64,000 bases of DNA from an uncultured Eggerthellaceae bacterium (GTDB lineage Bacteria; Actinomycetota; Coriobacteriia; Coriobacteriales; Eggerthellaceae), in NCBI GenBank assembly GCA_910588435.1, contig CAJUPL010000004.1, positions 58,195-122,194 on the forward strand, read 5' to 3'. The notes beneath the pieces are model-generated. The model did no database searches and had not been told where the DNA came from. It saw nothing but the letters and a program-made list of their open reading frames with translations. Both the position numbers and the translations under genes were made by a program. Shown in pieces: positions 15,754 through 25,633 of this stretch; position 1 is the first letter of the stretch, and each line of letters begins with the position of its first letter.

Positions 15754-18381
15754 ATGCCAAAGACAGTGGCCGTCATAGACGGCAATTCGCTCATGCATCG
15801 TGCGTATCACGCCATCCAGACGCCAATGACCGCGAAGGATGGGACGCCCACCAACGCCATCTTCGGCTTCATGCAGATGCTCTGCAAGTTCGCAGAAGAC
15901 GTGGAGCCTGACGCCGTCATATGCGCGTTCGATTCGGGCAAGCCAGAGTTCCGCATGCAGGAGATGCCTGAGTACAAAGCGCAGCGCCCGCCAATGGATG
16001 AGGAGCTGCACGTCCAGTTCCCCATCATCCAGAAGCTGTTGGAGTCCATGTGCATCCCAGTGGTCAAGAAGAAGGGCTGGGAGGGTGACGACATCTTGGG
16101 CACCATCGCTGCCAAGGATGAGGAGCATGGGTTCAAGACGCTCCTGGTGACAGGGGACAAGGACGCTTGCCAGCTAGCAACTGAGCTCACGCACATAGTC
16201 ACCACGAAGAAGGGCATCACGGATGTGGTGGTCTTCGGGCCAGATGAGGTCATGGAGAAGTATGGCGTGACACCTGAGCAATTCACTGATTATCTGGGGC
16301 TCATGGGGGACTCGTCAGACAACATCCCGGGCGTTCCGGGCATCGGCCCCAAGAGCGCAACGAAGCTCTTGCAGAGCTATGGCAGCATAGAGGGTGTGTA
16401 CGAGCATATAGATGAGCTCAAGGGGAAGCAGAAGCAGAACCTGGAAGAGAACGAGGATGTTGCGTATCTGAGCAGGCAGATCGCCACTATAGTTCGCGAT
16501 CTTGACCTTGAGGTGGATGTGGAGGCGGCAGCGTTCCCGGCCTTCCAGGCGAAGGACGTGGAGGAGGCATTCGAGGAGTATCAATTGCGTGCGCCTCTTG
16601 CGCGCGTGCTCTCCTTGATAGATGAGACCACCACGAAGGGCACGCTTGAGATAGACGCTGGTGAGCGCGTGGCTGCGAAGGATTGGGCGCGTCTCATAGA
16701 TGAGGCTGCAAGCGCCGGTGAATGCATCGGGTGCGCCTTTGCGCGAGGGGACGTTGACACCATCTTCGGGCAGTCTGTTGATGTGGCGCTCTCGGTCAAG
16801 GGACAGCACGTCTTGGTGGGCCCTGATGAGTCCCTTGAGGCCATAGCGCACATGGTGCGCACGTCATCGTTTTCGGTGCTTGATCTGAAGGGGCTCTTGC
16901 AGACCGTCTATGCTCCCGACAGCTCAACAGATGCTCTGATAGATGATGAGACGCTCTTCGCCAATGAGGGATTCAGCCTATCGCTTGCGGCTTATGCGCT
17001 TGAATCAGGGGTGAGCTCCTATTCCTATGAGAGCCTCTGTGAGCGCTTCTTGGATGCGGAGATGCCAGAGGTGGAGGAAGGCCAAGATGCTCTCATCATG
17101 CAAGCCGTCCTTTGCCGCATGCTAGAGCCTGTCTTGGTAAAGGAGCTTGAGGAGGATGGCAGCCTTAGGGTGTACGCCGAAGTGGATGTGCCTCTGGTGC
17201 CTGTCCTTGCATGCATGGAGCGCACAGGCGTTGAGCTTGATGTGGAGCGGCTTCGCAGCATCGGGGAAGAGACCCAAGCAGAGCTTGATGAGCTGTCAGC
17301 CAAGATCTTCAGCGAGGCAGGGGAGGAGTTCAACATAGATTCCCCCAAGCAGCTCTCCCATATCCTATTCGAGGTCATGGGTCTCACCCCCATCAAGAAG
17401 AACACTCGAGGCTATTCAACGGATGCCAAGGTGATGAGGGAGCTTGCGAAGACTGAGGTCATAGCGGATCTGGTCCTCAGGTATAGAGAGCTATCCAAGA
17501 TAAAGGGCACATACATAGACAGCTTGCCGAAGATGCGCGCCTCTGACGGCAGGCTCCATACCGTCTTCCATGAGACTGTTGCCGTGACAGGGCGCTTGTC
17601 ATCATCAGATCCCAATCTGCAGAACATCCCATCTCGCACAGACCAAGGACGCCTGATCCGCGAATGCTTCATCCCGCTTGAGGAGGGGCAAGCGTTCCTC
17701 TCAGCAGACTATTCGCAGATCGAGCTCAGGCTCTTGGCTCATCTGTCAAAGGATGAGCATCTGATAGCGGCTTTCAACTCAGGTGAGGACTTCCATGCCA
17801 GCACTGCAGCGCGTGTCTTCGGGCTTGCACCTGATGAGGTCACGCATGAGCTTCGCGCTCGTGCCAAGGCTGTGAACTTCGGGATAGTGTACGGGCAGCA
17901 AGCATATGGCCTCTCGCAGACGCTTGACATCCCCATGTCGGAGGCGCAAGAGATGATAGAGATGTACTTCAAGGCCTATCCGAAGGTGAGAGAGTATCTT
18001 GACGGCGTGATCTCATCTACTGAGAACTCAGGATACGCTGAGACCATGTTCGGGCGAAAGCGCCGCATCCCGGAGATCAGGTCTTCGAACAAGCAGATGA
18101 GAAGAGCGGCAGAGCGCAACGCCATGAACCATCCCATGCAGGGAAGCGCTGCTGACATCATCAAGCTTGCCATGTGCCAGGTGCAAGAGCGCTTGAACGC
18201 AGGTGACTTCAAAGCGAAGATGCTGATCCAGGTGCACGATGAGCTTGATTTCTCGGTGCCGGAGGATGAGACAGAGCGCCTATCCAACATGGTCAGAGAG
18301 GTGATGGAGGGCGTCGTCCAGCTTGACGTGCCGCTATTGGCGGACGTTCAGTGGGGTCCTAACTGGGCGGCGGCTCATTGA
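15754..18381 (+). CDS. polA: DNA polymerase I
   Basis: Gap filling and RNA primer removal in replication and repair. It is 875 aa. The N-terminal 5' nuclease domain (to about 290) has the acidic residues of VIDGNSLMHRAYH and GDKDACQL. The middle domain (about 300-470) lacks the DxE and other acidic motifs of the proofreading 3'-5' exonuclease, so that activity is probably absent. The polymerase domain is intact: motif A SADYSQIELRLLAHLS, motif B RARAKAVNFGIVYG, motif C VHDEL. AAGAGAGGA precedes the ATG. Confidence 0.96.
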   Translation: MPKTVAVIDGNSLMHRAYHAIQTPMTAKDGTPTNAIFGFMQMLCKFAEDVEPDAVICAFDSGKPEFRMQEMPEYKAQRPPMDEELHVQFPIIQKLLESMCIPVVKKKGWEGDDILGTIAAKDEEHGFKTLLVTGDKDACQLATELTHIVTTKKGITDVVVFGPDEVMEKYGVTPEQFTDYLGLMGDSSDNIPGVPGIGPKSATKLLQSYGSIEGVYEHIDELKGKQKQNLEENEDVAYLSRQIATIVRDLDLEVDVEAAAFPAFQAKDVEEAFEEYQLRAPLARVLSLIDETTTKGTLEIDAGERVAAKDWARLIDEAASAGECIGCAFARGDVDTIFGQSVDVALSVKGQHVLVGPDESLEAIAHMVRTSSFSVLDLKGLLQTVYAPDSSTDALIDDETLFANEGFSLSLAAYALESGVSSYSYESLCERFLDAEMPEVEEGQDALIMQAVLCRMLEPVLVKELEEDGSLRVYAEVDVPLVPVLACMERTGVELDVERLRSIGEETQAELDELSAKIFSEAGEEFNIDSPKQLSHILFEVMGLTPIKKNTRGYSTDAKVMRELAKTEVIADLVLRYRELSKIKGTYIDSLPKMRASDGRLHTVFHETVAVTGRLSSSDPNLQNIPSRTDQGRLIRECFIPLEEGQAFLSADYSQIELRLLAHLSKDEHLIAAFNSGEDFHASTAARVFGLAPDEVTHELRARAKAVNFGIVYGQQAYGLSQTLDIPMSEAQEMIEMYFKAYPKVREYLDGVISSTENSGYAETMFGRKRRIPEIRSSNKQMRRAAERNAMNHPMQGSAADIIKLAMCQVQERLNAGDFKAKMLIQVHDELDFSVPEDETERLSNMVREVMEGVVQLDVPLLADVQWGPNWAAAH

Positions 18382-18442
18382 TGGCCGCAGACGCGCTAAA
18401 CTTGTTGCGGACATACGATGAGCATTAGAGGCAAGGAAGACG

Positions 18443-19600
18443 ATGCGATACTTCACAGCAGGTGAGAGCCACGGCCCTCAACTCACGGCCATAGTGAACG
18501 GAGTGCCTGCAGGGCTTCCCGTGAACCTTTCGAACCTGGATTCTGACATGGCGCGCCGTCAGTCAGGATATGGCCGCGGGGACAGGCAGAAGATAGAGTC
18601 AGATAGGGCAGAGGTCACATCAGGCGTGCGCTTCGGCGTGACCACTGGCGCTCCCATCTCCATCACGGTCCAGAACAGGGACTGGGAGAACTGGGAGGTC
18701 AGGATGGGGCACTTCTCAGACAAGCCAGAGGGCATGCAGCGCGAGGTGACGCCGCGCCCAGGTCATGCTGACCTTGTTGGTGCCCTTCGCACGAACACGG
18801 ATGATTGCAGGAACATACTAGAGCGCGCAAGCGCGCGCGAGACTGCGGCGCGCGTGGCGGCATGCGGGATAGCTAAGGAGTTCCTGGCTGCGCTTGGCGT
18901 TGAGGTCATGAGCTATGTCACGTCCATTGGGCGCATTCGCATGGAGGATCAGGGGCAGGTGGTGTATGAGCCTGTTGAGGTGGAGTTCTCGCCTGTCAGG
19001 TGCCCAGATCCAACCGCATCCGAGCTCATGTGCAGGGAGATAGATTCAGCGAAGGAGGCTGGCGAAAGCCTTGGCGGCACATTCCGCGTCATCGCCACTG
19101 GCTTGATCCCCGGCCTTGGCTCCTACGCAACGGGCCCTGAGCGGCTGACATCGCTCTTAGGTGGCGCCATGTTCTCCATACCCGCTATCAAGGGCGTTCA
19201 GTTCGGCATGGGGTTCGAAGCGGCTAGGAACGTGGGCTCGAAGGTGCATGATGGCATAGAGCTGGCAGACGGTGCGTTCACGCGCGCATCCAACAATGCT
19301 GGAGGGCTTGAGGGTGGCATGACGACAGGGATGCCGCTCGTCATAGAGGCTGCCATGAAGCCCATACCAACGCTCATGAATCCGCTGGATACCGTGAACA
19401 TGGATACGCTAGAGCCTGAAGAGGCGTCTCGTGAGCGAAGCGACGTCTGCGCTGTGCCTGCGGCCGCTGTGGTGGCCGAAGGTGAGGTTGCGATGGTCTT
19501 GGCTGATGCATACACGAAGGCGTTCGGCGAGACATGCATGGCAGACATAAAGGCGAACATCGCTCATTACCAAGAGCGCTTGAGCACCATGGCGCGCTGA
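18443..19600 (+). CDS. aroC: Chorismate synthase
   Basis: Last step of the shikimate pathway, making chorismate from EPSP with reduced FMN as cofactor. It is 385 aa with the family signatures GESHGPQL, the RPGHADL region and SNNAGGLEGGMTTG. AGAGGCAAGGAAG precedes the ATG. It heads a run aroC-aroK-aroB-aroQ in which later genes overlap or lie within 15 bases, a clear operon. Confidence 0.96.
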   Translation: MRYFTAGESHGPQLTAIVNGVPAGLPVNLSNLDSDMARRQSGYGRGDRQKIESDRAEVTSGVRFGVTTGAPISITVQNRDWENWEVRMGHFSDKPEGMQREVTPRPGHADLVGALRTNTDDCRNILERASARETAARVAACGIAKEFLAALGVEVMSYVTSIGRIRMEDQGQVVYEPVEVEFSPVRCPDPTASELMCREIDSAKEAGESLGGTFRVIATGLIPGLGSYATGPERLTSLLGGAMFSIPAIKGVQFGMGFEAARNVGSKVHDGIELADGAFTRASNNAGGLEGGMTTGMPLVIEAAMKPIPTLMNPLDTVNMDTLEPEEASRERSDVCAVPAAAVVAEGEVAMVLADAYTKAFGETCMADIKANIAHYQERLSTMAR

Positions 19601-19615
19601 TGGGCAGTTGATGAG

Positions 19616-20254
19616 ATGACGAGACGCCACCGCAGCAAGATCGTCCATAGGCCTGCAAGGAATGCGCAGCCCGCGGGAGGGGATGACAAGAAGCGCCCGG
19701 AGCCAAAGCCCAGGCGCTATGAGCTCACCCAGCCTGTCTTCTTGATAGGGTTCATGGGGGCGGGGAAATCCACCGTTGCGCGGAGGCTTGCGCGTGCGTG
19801 CAAGGTGGCTTCGCTTGACCTGGATACCTATATTGAGCGCAAGCACGATAGGAAGATCAAGGACATCTTCGCTGAGGATGGCGAGGAAGCGTTCCGTCAG
19901 ATGGAATCAGAGGCGCTTCGCGACGTTGCCGCCATGGATGCGCCGCTGCTCGTCTCATGTGGCGGGGGCATCATAGAGACGCAAGCTTCAAGGGATGCGC
20001 TTGCTGAGTGCGGATATGCGCTTCTGCTCAAGGTGGAGGCGGATGAGGCCGCATCCCGGATATCTGACAGGTCGTCTAGGCCCCTGTTCCAGGACATGGA
20101 GGCAGCACGCAAGCTCTGCCGTGCAAGGCAAGAGCGCTATGAGGAAGCTGCCAGAGCCGTTGTGGACACATCGGGCAAGGATGTCTATCGGATAATGTGC
20201 GAGGTCAGGGACAAGCTTCTGGAGGAGGACGTTCTTTGCAGAATACGAGGATAG
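19616..20254 (+). CDS. aroK: Shikimate kinase
   Basis: Phosphorylates shikimate at the 3-hydroxyl using ATP. It is 212 aa. The kinase core begins at about residue 38 with the P-loop GFMGAGKST, then DLDTYIE (shikimate-binding Asp) and SCGGGI. Residues 1-36 are a basic extension (RRHRSK, KKRPEPKPRR) not seen in standard AroK. An internal start cannot be excluded, although the only ATG of this frame here is at 19616. Fifteen bases separate it from aroC, and aroB begins inside its 3' end. Confidence 0.92.
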   Translation: MTRRHRSKIVHRPARNAQPAGGDDKKRPEPKPRRYELTQPVFLIGFMGAGKSTVARRLARACKVASLDLDTYIERKHDRKIKDIFAEDGEEAFRQMESEALRDVAAMDAPLLVSCGGGIIETQASRDALAECGYALLLKVEADEAASRISDRSSRPLFQDMEAARKLCRARQERYEEAARAVVDTSGKDVYRIMCEVRDKLLEEDVLCRIRG

Positions 20255-21357
20255 TGGTCAGCATCCCAGAGGAGGCGGATTACGACGTTCGAATAGGGTC
20301 TGGCATCAGAGCGGATCTAGGGCGAAGGATGAGGTCATATCCGAAGCTCGAGGCCGCTTCATCTGCTCTTGTGATCACCGACAGCAATGTGGAGGGCCTG
20401 TATCTCAGGAGCGTGAAGGCATCCCTTGCAGATGCCGGATATGAGGTAGCGGACATCGTTGTACCAGCAGGTGAGGGATCCAAATCCCTTCAGGTGGCCT
20501 CTGAGGTGTGGGATGCGATGGCATCTTTGGGGCTGACAAGAGATAGCTGCGTCATCGCGCTTGGTGGCGGCGTGGTAGGTGACATAGCTGGCTTCACCGC
20601 CTCTACGTACATGCGCGGTATATCTGTTGTGCAGGCACCAACCACGTTGCTCTCCATGGTGGATTCCTCGGTTGGCGGCAAGACAGCCGTGAACCTTGAC
20701 GCTGGCAAGAACATGGTGGGCACCTTCTACCAGCCAGACCTGGTCTGTGCTGACATAGAGACCCTTGCAACGTTAGATGAGCGCGAATGGACATGCGGGC
20801 TGGCAGAAGCTGCGAAATCCGCCGTCATAGACTCCGATGACTTCTTCTTCTGGATGGTGGAGAACGCACAGGGCATCTTCGCCAGGGAAGAGGAGCTGGT
20901 GGCTGAGACCATCAAGAGATGCATCGTCTTCAAGGCGGGTGTCGTGGCGAGAGACAAGCAAGAGACAGCTGGTGTTCGCGAATGCCTGAACTATGGCCAT
21001 ACGTTGGCTCATGCCATAGAGACGCTTGCAGGATATGGGACGTTCTCCCATGGAGCTGCGGTTGCGGAAGGGATGCGATTCGCAGCCTTCTTGTCTGAAC
21101 GAGTGATAGGGGCAGATCCTGCATTCACTGAGGCGCAAGGCGAGCTGTTGGATTCGCTTGGGCTTCCTCATCTTGACTGGTCGGCTGAGCCTCATGACAT
21201 CCTGCAAGCCATGAAGCATGACAAGAAGGCCCGTGCGGGACATGTGAGGTTCGTCCTGATGAAGGATGTTGGCGCATGGGAGGTGTCCGCTGTCCCAGAT
21301 GACGTCATCTTGGATGGCTTGGAGGATTACTTCCAGATGAGGGATGGTGTGAGATGA
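20236..21357 (+). CDS. aroB: 3-dehydroquinate synthase
   Basis: Second step of the shikimate pathway: converts DAHP to 3-dehydroquinate with NAD and a divalent metal. It is 373 aa. NAD-binding and active-site segments are GGGVVGDIAGF, TTLLSMVDSSVGGKTAVN and the metal-site His in LNYGHTLAHAIE. I placed the start at TTG 20236 because GGAGGAGG (20221-20228) stands seven bases upstream. This gives a 19-base overlap with aroK. A GTG at 20197 in frame would add 13 residues without a ribosome site. Confidence 0.93.
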   Translation: MQNTRIVVSIPEEADYDVRIGSGIRADLGRRMRSYPKLEAASSALVITDSNVEGLYLRSVKASLADAGYEVADIVVPAGEGSKSLQVASEVWDAMASLGLTRDSCVIALGGGVVGDIAGFTASTYMRGISVVQAPTTLLSMVDSSVGGKTAVNLDAGKNMVGTFYQPDLVCADIETLATLDEREWTCGLAEAAKSAVIDSDDFFFWMVENAQGIFAREEELVAETIKRCIVFKAGVVARDKQETAGVRECLNYGHTLAHAIETLAGYGTFSHGAAVAEGMRFAAFLSERVIGADPAFTEAQGELLDSLGLPHLDWSAEPHDILQAMKHDKKARAGHVRFVLMKDVGAWEVSAVPDDVILDGLEDYFQMRDGVR

Positions 21358-21806
21358 AGCTGCTCTTGATGAATGGCCCGAATCTCAACATGCTGGGCGT
21401 GCGTGAGCCTGCCATATATGGGCATGACACGCTTGCGTCCATAGAGGATATGGTGCGCCTGCGTGCAGCGGAGCTTGGCGTTGAGCTTGATTGCTTCCAG
21501 TCCAATCATGAAGGTGCGCTAGTAGACAAGATCCATGAGGCGCACACCGCATATGACGGGATCATCTACAACCCAGGTGCGCACACGCACTATTCTTATG
21601 CTCTGCGTGATGCCGTATCCAGTGTCAGCACGCCAGTCGTGGAGGTCCACATCTCTGACGTGGACGCAAGGGAGCCCTTCCGTGCCATATCGGTCTTCGA
21701 CGGCGTGGTTCTAGAGAAGATATCTGGCCGTGGCAAGCAAGGCTACGTTGATGCGCTGGAGCTCTTGGTCAAGCAGCTGTCTGACTCATCAGATGGGGGC
21801 TGCTGA
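21354..21806 (+). CDS. aroQ: 3-dehydroquinate dehydratase, type II
   Basis: Third shikimate step, dehydroquinate to dehydroshikimate. It is 150 aa, the type II size. Motifs: LLMNGPNLNMLGVREPAIYG with the catalytic Tyr, NPGAHTHYS and EVHISDVDAREPFR. The ATG overlaps the aroB stop by ATGA (21354-21357). Confidence 0.95.
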   Translation: MKLLLMNGPNLNMLGVREPAIYGHDTLASIEDMVRLRAAELGVELDCFQSNHEGALVDKIHEAHTAYDGIIYNPGAHTHYSYALRDAVSSVSTPVVEVHISDVDAREPFRAISVFDGVVLEKISGRGKQGYVDALELLVKQLSDSSDGGC

Positions 21807-21807
21807 C

Positions 21808-22914
21808 ATGGCGGCAGCTGACGTGCGCATACAACGCCTCCAGCAGCGCATCGCCAAGCTTGGGGCTTCTGCCATGTACCTTCGTGACACGGCTAGCATC
21901 GAATGGCTCACAGGCTTCGAAGGTGTGTTCGATGATGAACAAGCACATGCCGCATTCATCCCTGCGCACGGAGGTCAGGTCCTGGTCCATACGGACTCGC
22001 GCTACTCAACGGCAATGGAGAGGGAGGCTGAGGGCACCCCGTTCGCCGTGGATTCTGAGCGCGCCTCATTCAGCCAATGGGCGCTCAGCGCCTGGGAGGA
22101 GAGCGGGCTTGCAGGCTCTCTAGCCGTAGAGGATTCCCTCACCGTAGCTGAGTTCAAGGCCCTGGAAGCAGCATTCAGCGGGGCGGCATCGCTTGAGGTG
22201 ACAGCTCAGGTTGTAATGGATGAGCGCTCTGTGAAGGATGCCCTTGAGGTTGAGCGCATGAGGGATGCGCAAGCTGTGACGGATGCAGCCTTCAGCCACA
22301 TCCTCGAGTTCATCAGGCCCGGCATGACCGAGCGCCAGATCCAGCTTGAGCTTGACTCCTTCATGCTGTTGAACGGGGCTGATTCGCTTGCCTTCCCATC
22401 CATCGTTGCAAGCGGCGCGAATGGGGCATCTCCGCATGCACTCGTTTCCAACAAGACCGTCATGCCAGGTGAGTGCATCGTGATGGATTTCGGCGCGCGC
22501 GCCCGCGGCTACTGCTCTGACATGACGCGCACCGTCTTCGTGGGCAAGCCGGATGAGCGGTTGCGCTGCGCGTGGGACGCGCTCAGGCGCGCCAATGAGA
22601 CCGTGGAAGAGGCGCTTTGTCCCGGCATGACCGGAGCTCAGGCTCACGAGCTTGCCATATCAGTGCTTGATAGCGCTGGATATGCTGGGAGGATGGGCCA
22701 CGGGCTTGGTCATGGGGTTGGCATCCAGGTGCATGAGGAGCCTTCGCTCTCACCGCGCAACAAGGAGGCTCTGGTGCCAGGGAACGTGGTAACAGTGGAG
22801 CCCGGCATCTACATCCCGGGAGAATTCGGGATGCGCTTGGAGGACTTCGGCGTCATCACAGAGAATGGCTTTGATGTCTTCACAGCATCCACTCACGAGA
22901 TGGTCATCATCTAG
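21808..22914 (+). CDS. M24-family Xaa-Pro aminopeptidase
   Basis: Metallopeptidase predicted to release N-terminal residues next to proline. It is 368 aa. The N-terminal creatinase-like domain covers about 1-135 and the pita-bread catalytic domain the rest. Metal ligands are visible in VMDFGARARGYCSDMTRT (two Asp), GHGLGHGVGIQVHE (His), TVEPGIY (Glu) and MRLEDFG (Glu). I chose the ATG at 21808, one base after the aroQ stop; another ATG at 21793 lies inside aroQ. It closes the shikimate operon, a position common for this peptidase next to efp or aroQ in Gram-positives. Confidence 0.9.
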   Translation: MAAADVRIQRLQQRIAKLGASAMYLRDTASIEWLTGFEGVFDDEQAHAAFIPAHGGQVLVHTDSRYSTAMEREAEGTPFAVDSERASFSQWALSAWEESGLAGSLAVEDSLTVAEFKALEAAFSGAASLEVTAQVVMDERSVKDALEVERMRDAQAVTDAAFSHILEFIRPGMTERQIQLELDSFMLLNGADSLAFPSIVASGANGASPHALVSNKTVMPGECIVMDFGARARGYCSDMTRTVFVGKPDERLRCAWDALRRANETVEEALCPGMTGAQAHELAISVLDSAGYAGRMGHGLGHGVGIQVHEEPSLSPRNKEALVPGNVVTVEPGIYIPGEFGMRLEDFGVITENGFDVFTASTHEMVII

Positions 22915-22920
22915 CCCGTC

Positions 22921-23844
22921 ATGCCCATTCGCATACCTGATAGCCTGCCTGCAACAGCAGCCCTTGAAGCAGAGAACATCTTCGTGATGACGGAGAAGCG
23001 GGCTATGCATCAAGACATACGCCCGCTCAAGGTGCTGTTGCTGAACCTCATGCCATCTAAGGTGGCAACCGAGACGCAGATCTTGCGGAAGCTATCGAAC
23101 ACGCCCTTGCAGGTAGAGGTGGAGCTGCTGAAGACCGCAAGCCACAAGTCCAAGAGCACGTCATCTGAGCACTTGGAGGCGTTCTATAGGACATTCTCTG
23201 AGGTGCAAGACCAGCACTTCGACGGCATGATCATCACAGGGGCGCCCCTTGAGCGCTTGAGCTATCAGGAAGTGGACTTCTGGCCAGAGCTTGAGCAGAT
23301 AATGGACTGGTCATTGACGCGCGTGCATTCAACTCTCCATATCTGCTGGGGCGCGCTTGCTGGGATATGGCATCACTACGGCATCTGCAAGCATGAGCTT
23401 GCGTGCAAGCTATCTGGCGTGTATGAGCATGAGGTGGTGAAGAGGTTCTCACCGCTTGTCAGGGGATTCGATGACGTCTTCTGGATGCCGCACTCAAGGT
23501 ATTCAGGCATCAACGCAAGTGATGTGGATGCGCATCCCGCACTTGAGATGGTGGCCTCATCTGAAGAGGCTGGCGCATGCATAGTGAAGAGCACGGACAG
23601 CAGGCACTTCTTCGTGTTCGGCCACCCCGAATATGAGAGGCGGACGCTTGCTGAGGAATATGAGCGCGACCTCAGATCTGGCGCGGATCCGAAGGTGCCT
23701 GAGCATTATTTCCCTGATGATGACCCTGAGAAGGAGCCAGTGGATCTTTGGCGCGCGCATGCGCAGCTGCTATACACCAACTGGCTGAACTACTACGTGT
23801 ATCAGACCACCCCGTATGACATCACGGAGGCTGGCGCTCTTTGA
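22921..23844 (+). CDS. metA: Homoserine O-acyltransferase, MetA type (probably acetyl-CoA)
   Basis: Activates homoserine for methionine synthesis. It is 307 aa. The catalytic Cys is in LHICWGALAGIWHHYG, and the His-Glu partners lie in FFVFGHPEYER. The acyl-CoA selectivity position reads TGAPLE. In this family Glu there favours acetyl-CoA, whereas Gly gives the succinyl enzyme of E. coli, so O-acetyl-homoserine is the expected product. It lies six bases after the M24 gene and converges with the Hsp70 gene. Confidence 0.9.
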   Translation: MPIRIPDSLPATAALEAENIFVMTEKRAMHQDIRPLKVLLLNLMPSKVATETQILRKLSNTPLQVEVELLKTASHKSKSTSSEHLEAFYRTFSEVQDQHFDGMIITGAPLERLSYQEVDFWPELEQIMDWSLTRVHSTLHICWGALAGIWHHYGICKHELACKLSGVYEHEVVKRFSPLVRGFDDVFWMPHSRYSGINASDVDAHPALEMVASSEEAGACIVKSTDSRHFFVFGHPEYERRTLAEEYERDLRSGADPKVPEHYFPDDDPEKEPVDLWRAHAQLLYTNWLNYYVYQTTPYDITEAGAL

Positions 23845-23862
23845 GGCCTAAGGGCTTGAGAG

Positions 23863-25617
23863 CTATTCTCCAAGCAGGCTCTTCAGCTCGGCGATGGCGC
23901 TTGTGAAGTTGGCCTTGTCCTCATCCTTCATCTTCTCGGGCCTCTTCTGCAGGTATCTCTGCACGTTCGCAACCGAGGCCTTCAGGCGGCGCTTCTCGTC
24001 CTTGTCCATCTCCTTGCGCTCTTCTTTTAGCTTGGCGTCAGCTTCTGATACCAGCCTTTGTGCCTCAGCCCTCTCATCCATGGAGGCTCGCTTCGCGGAG
24101 TCCTCTGCCTCATAGCGCTCTGCGTCCCGGATGGCAGCTTGTATCTCATCATCAGATAGGCGCTCTGAGTCAGTGATGGTGATGGATTGCTCGTTTCCGG
24201 TGCCGAGGTCCTTCGCGGTGACGGTCAGGATCCCGTTCGCATCTATGTCAAAGGAGACGTTGATCTGCGGCACGCCTGCAGGTGCGCGCTTGATGCCCTT
24301 CAAGGTGAACTTTCCGATGGATTTGTTGTCAGCCGCCATGGGGCGCTCACCCTGCATGACGTTGATCTCAACCTTGGTCTGGAAGGCGGCCGCCGTTGTG
24401 AAGACCTGTTCGTAATGCACGGGCAGCGTGGTGTTGCGCTCTATCACGCGTGTTGCGACACCTCCCACCGTCTCTATTGCGAAGGAGATGGGGATCACAT
24501 CCAAGAGCAAGAGCTCACCGCCGCGCGGCATGAGGTCAGTGCAGCCAGTGCGCGCGCCTTCAAGCGTTGCTGCCTGTATGGCGGCGCCTTGCGCCACGCA
24601 CTCATCAGGGTTGATGGAGCTTGATGGGCGCTTGCCCGTTATGCGCTGCACATGCTCCTGCACTGCAGGGATGCGCGTGGAACCTCCAACCAGGAGCACC
24701 TCACCAAGCTCAGATGCTGCTATGCCCGCATCGTTCAATGCTTGATGCACGGCATCTTCTGTTGACTCCACAAGATCATGGGTGAGGCGGTTGAACTCAG
24801 CGCGCGTGATGGTCTGCTCGAGATGGAGCGGCCCTGATGCGCCTTGAGCCAGGTAGGGGAGGCTCACTGTAGTGGATTCCATGGAGGAGAGCTCCCGCTT
24901 CGCTACCTCAGCCGCCTCTAGGATGCGCTGGCGTGCCATCAGGTCTGTTTCAAGGCTCAAGTCGTATTCGCGTTCGAACCTTGAGCGGATCTCATCTGCA
25001 AGCCTTGCGTCGAAGTCATCTCCGCCAAGGTGGTTGTTGCCAGCTGTGGAGAGCACCTCTATGACGCCGTCACCTATCTCGATGATGGAGACGTCGAACG
25101 TGCCGCCGCCAAGGTCATACACCATGACCATCTGCGGGTCTCCGTGGTCCAGCCCGTAGGCCAGAGCAGCAGCCGTTGGCTCATTGATGATGCGGAGCAC
25201 GTTGAGGCCTGCGATGGTGCCAGCATCCTTTGTGGCGTTGCGTTGCATGTCATTGAAGTATGCTGGCACTGTGATCACGGCGTCAGTGATATCCGTTCCG
25301 CAGAAGCGCTCAGCATCGCGGCGCAGCTTGCGCAAGATCATGGCTGATATCTCCTGCGCGGTCATCTCCTTGCCGTCTATGGATTTGCGCCAATTCGTCC
25401 CCATATGGCGCTTGACCGAAGATATGGTGCGTGCTGGATTCATGGCGGTCTGCCGCATGGCAACAGAGCCCACCAGGCGCTCACCGTCCTTAGAGAATGC
25501 AACCACAGATGGAGTGGTCCGCTCGCCCTCTGCGTTGGCTATGACCTCAGGCGTTCCGCCCTCCACGAGGGCCACGCAGCTGTTGGTGGTGCCAAGGTCT
25601 ATTCCTATGGCTGGCAT
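23863..25617 (-). CDS. Hsp70 chaperone (DnaK family, short form)
   Basis: ATP-driven chaperone. It is 584 aa. The nucleotide-binding domain starts GIDLGTTNSCVALVEGG, with VYDLGGGTFDVSI and VGGSTRIPAVQ. The substrate domain and a shortened helical lid end without the usual disordered tail, so it is 30-50 residues shorter than a housekeeping DnaK. GrpE, HrcA/HspR and a full DnaJ are absent around it. Instead it is last in a minus-strand unit after DUF5685 and a J-domain protein, so I take it as a specialised paralogue. It could be the only DnaK, which this window cannot exclude. Confidence 0.85.
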   Translation of the reverse strand: MPAIGIDLGTTNSCVALVEGGTPEVIANAEGERTTPSVVAFSKDGERLVGSVAMRQTAMNPARTISSVKRHMGTNWRKSIDGKEMTAQEISAMILRKLRRDAERFCGTDITDAVITVPAYFNDMQRNATKDAGTIAGLNVLRIINEPTAAALAYGLDHGDPQMVMVYDLGGGTFDVSIIEIGDGVIEVLSTAGNNHLGGDDFDARLADEIRSRFEREYDLSLETDLMARQRILEAAEVAKRELSSMESTTVSLPYLAQGASGPLHLEQTITRAEFNRLTHDLVESTEDAVHQALNDAGIAASELGEVLLVGGSTRIPAVQEHVQRITGKRPSSSINPDECVAQGAAIQAATLEGARTGCTDLMPRGGELLLLDVIPISFAIETVGGVATRVIERNTTLPVHYEQVFTTAAAFQTKVEINVMQGERPMAADNKSIGKFTLKGIKRAPAGVPQINVSFDIDANGILTVTAKDLGTGNEQSITITDSERLSDDEIQAAIRDAERYEAEDSAKRASMDERAEAQRLVSEADAKLKEERKEMDKDEKRRLKASVANVQRYLQKRPEKMKDEDKANFTSAIAELKSLLGE

Positions 25618-25633
25618 ATCGTCCTCCTCATCT

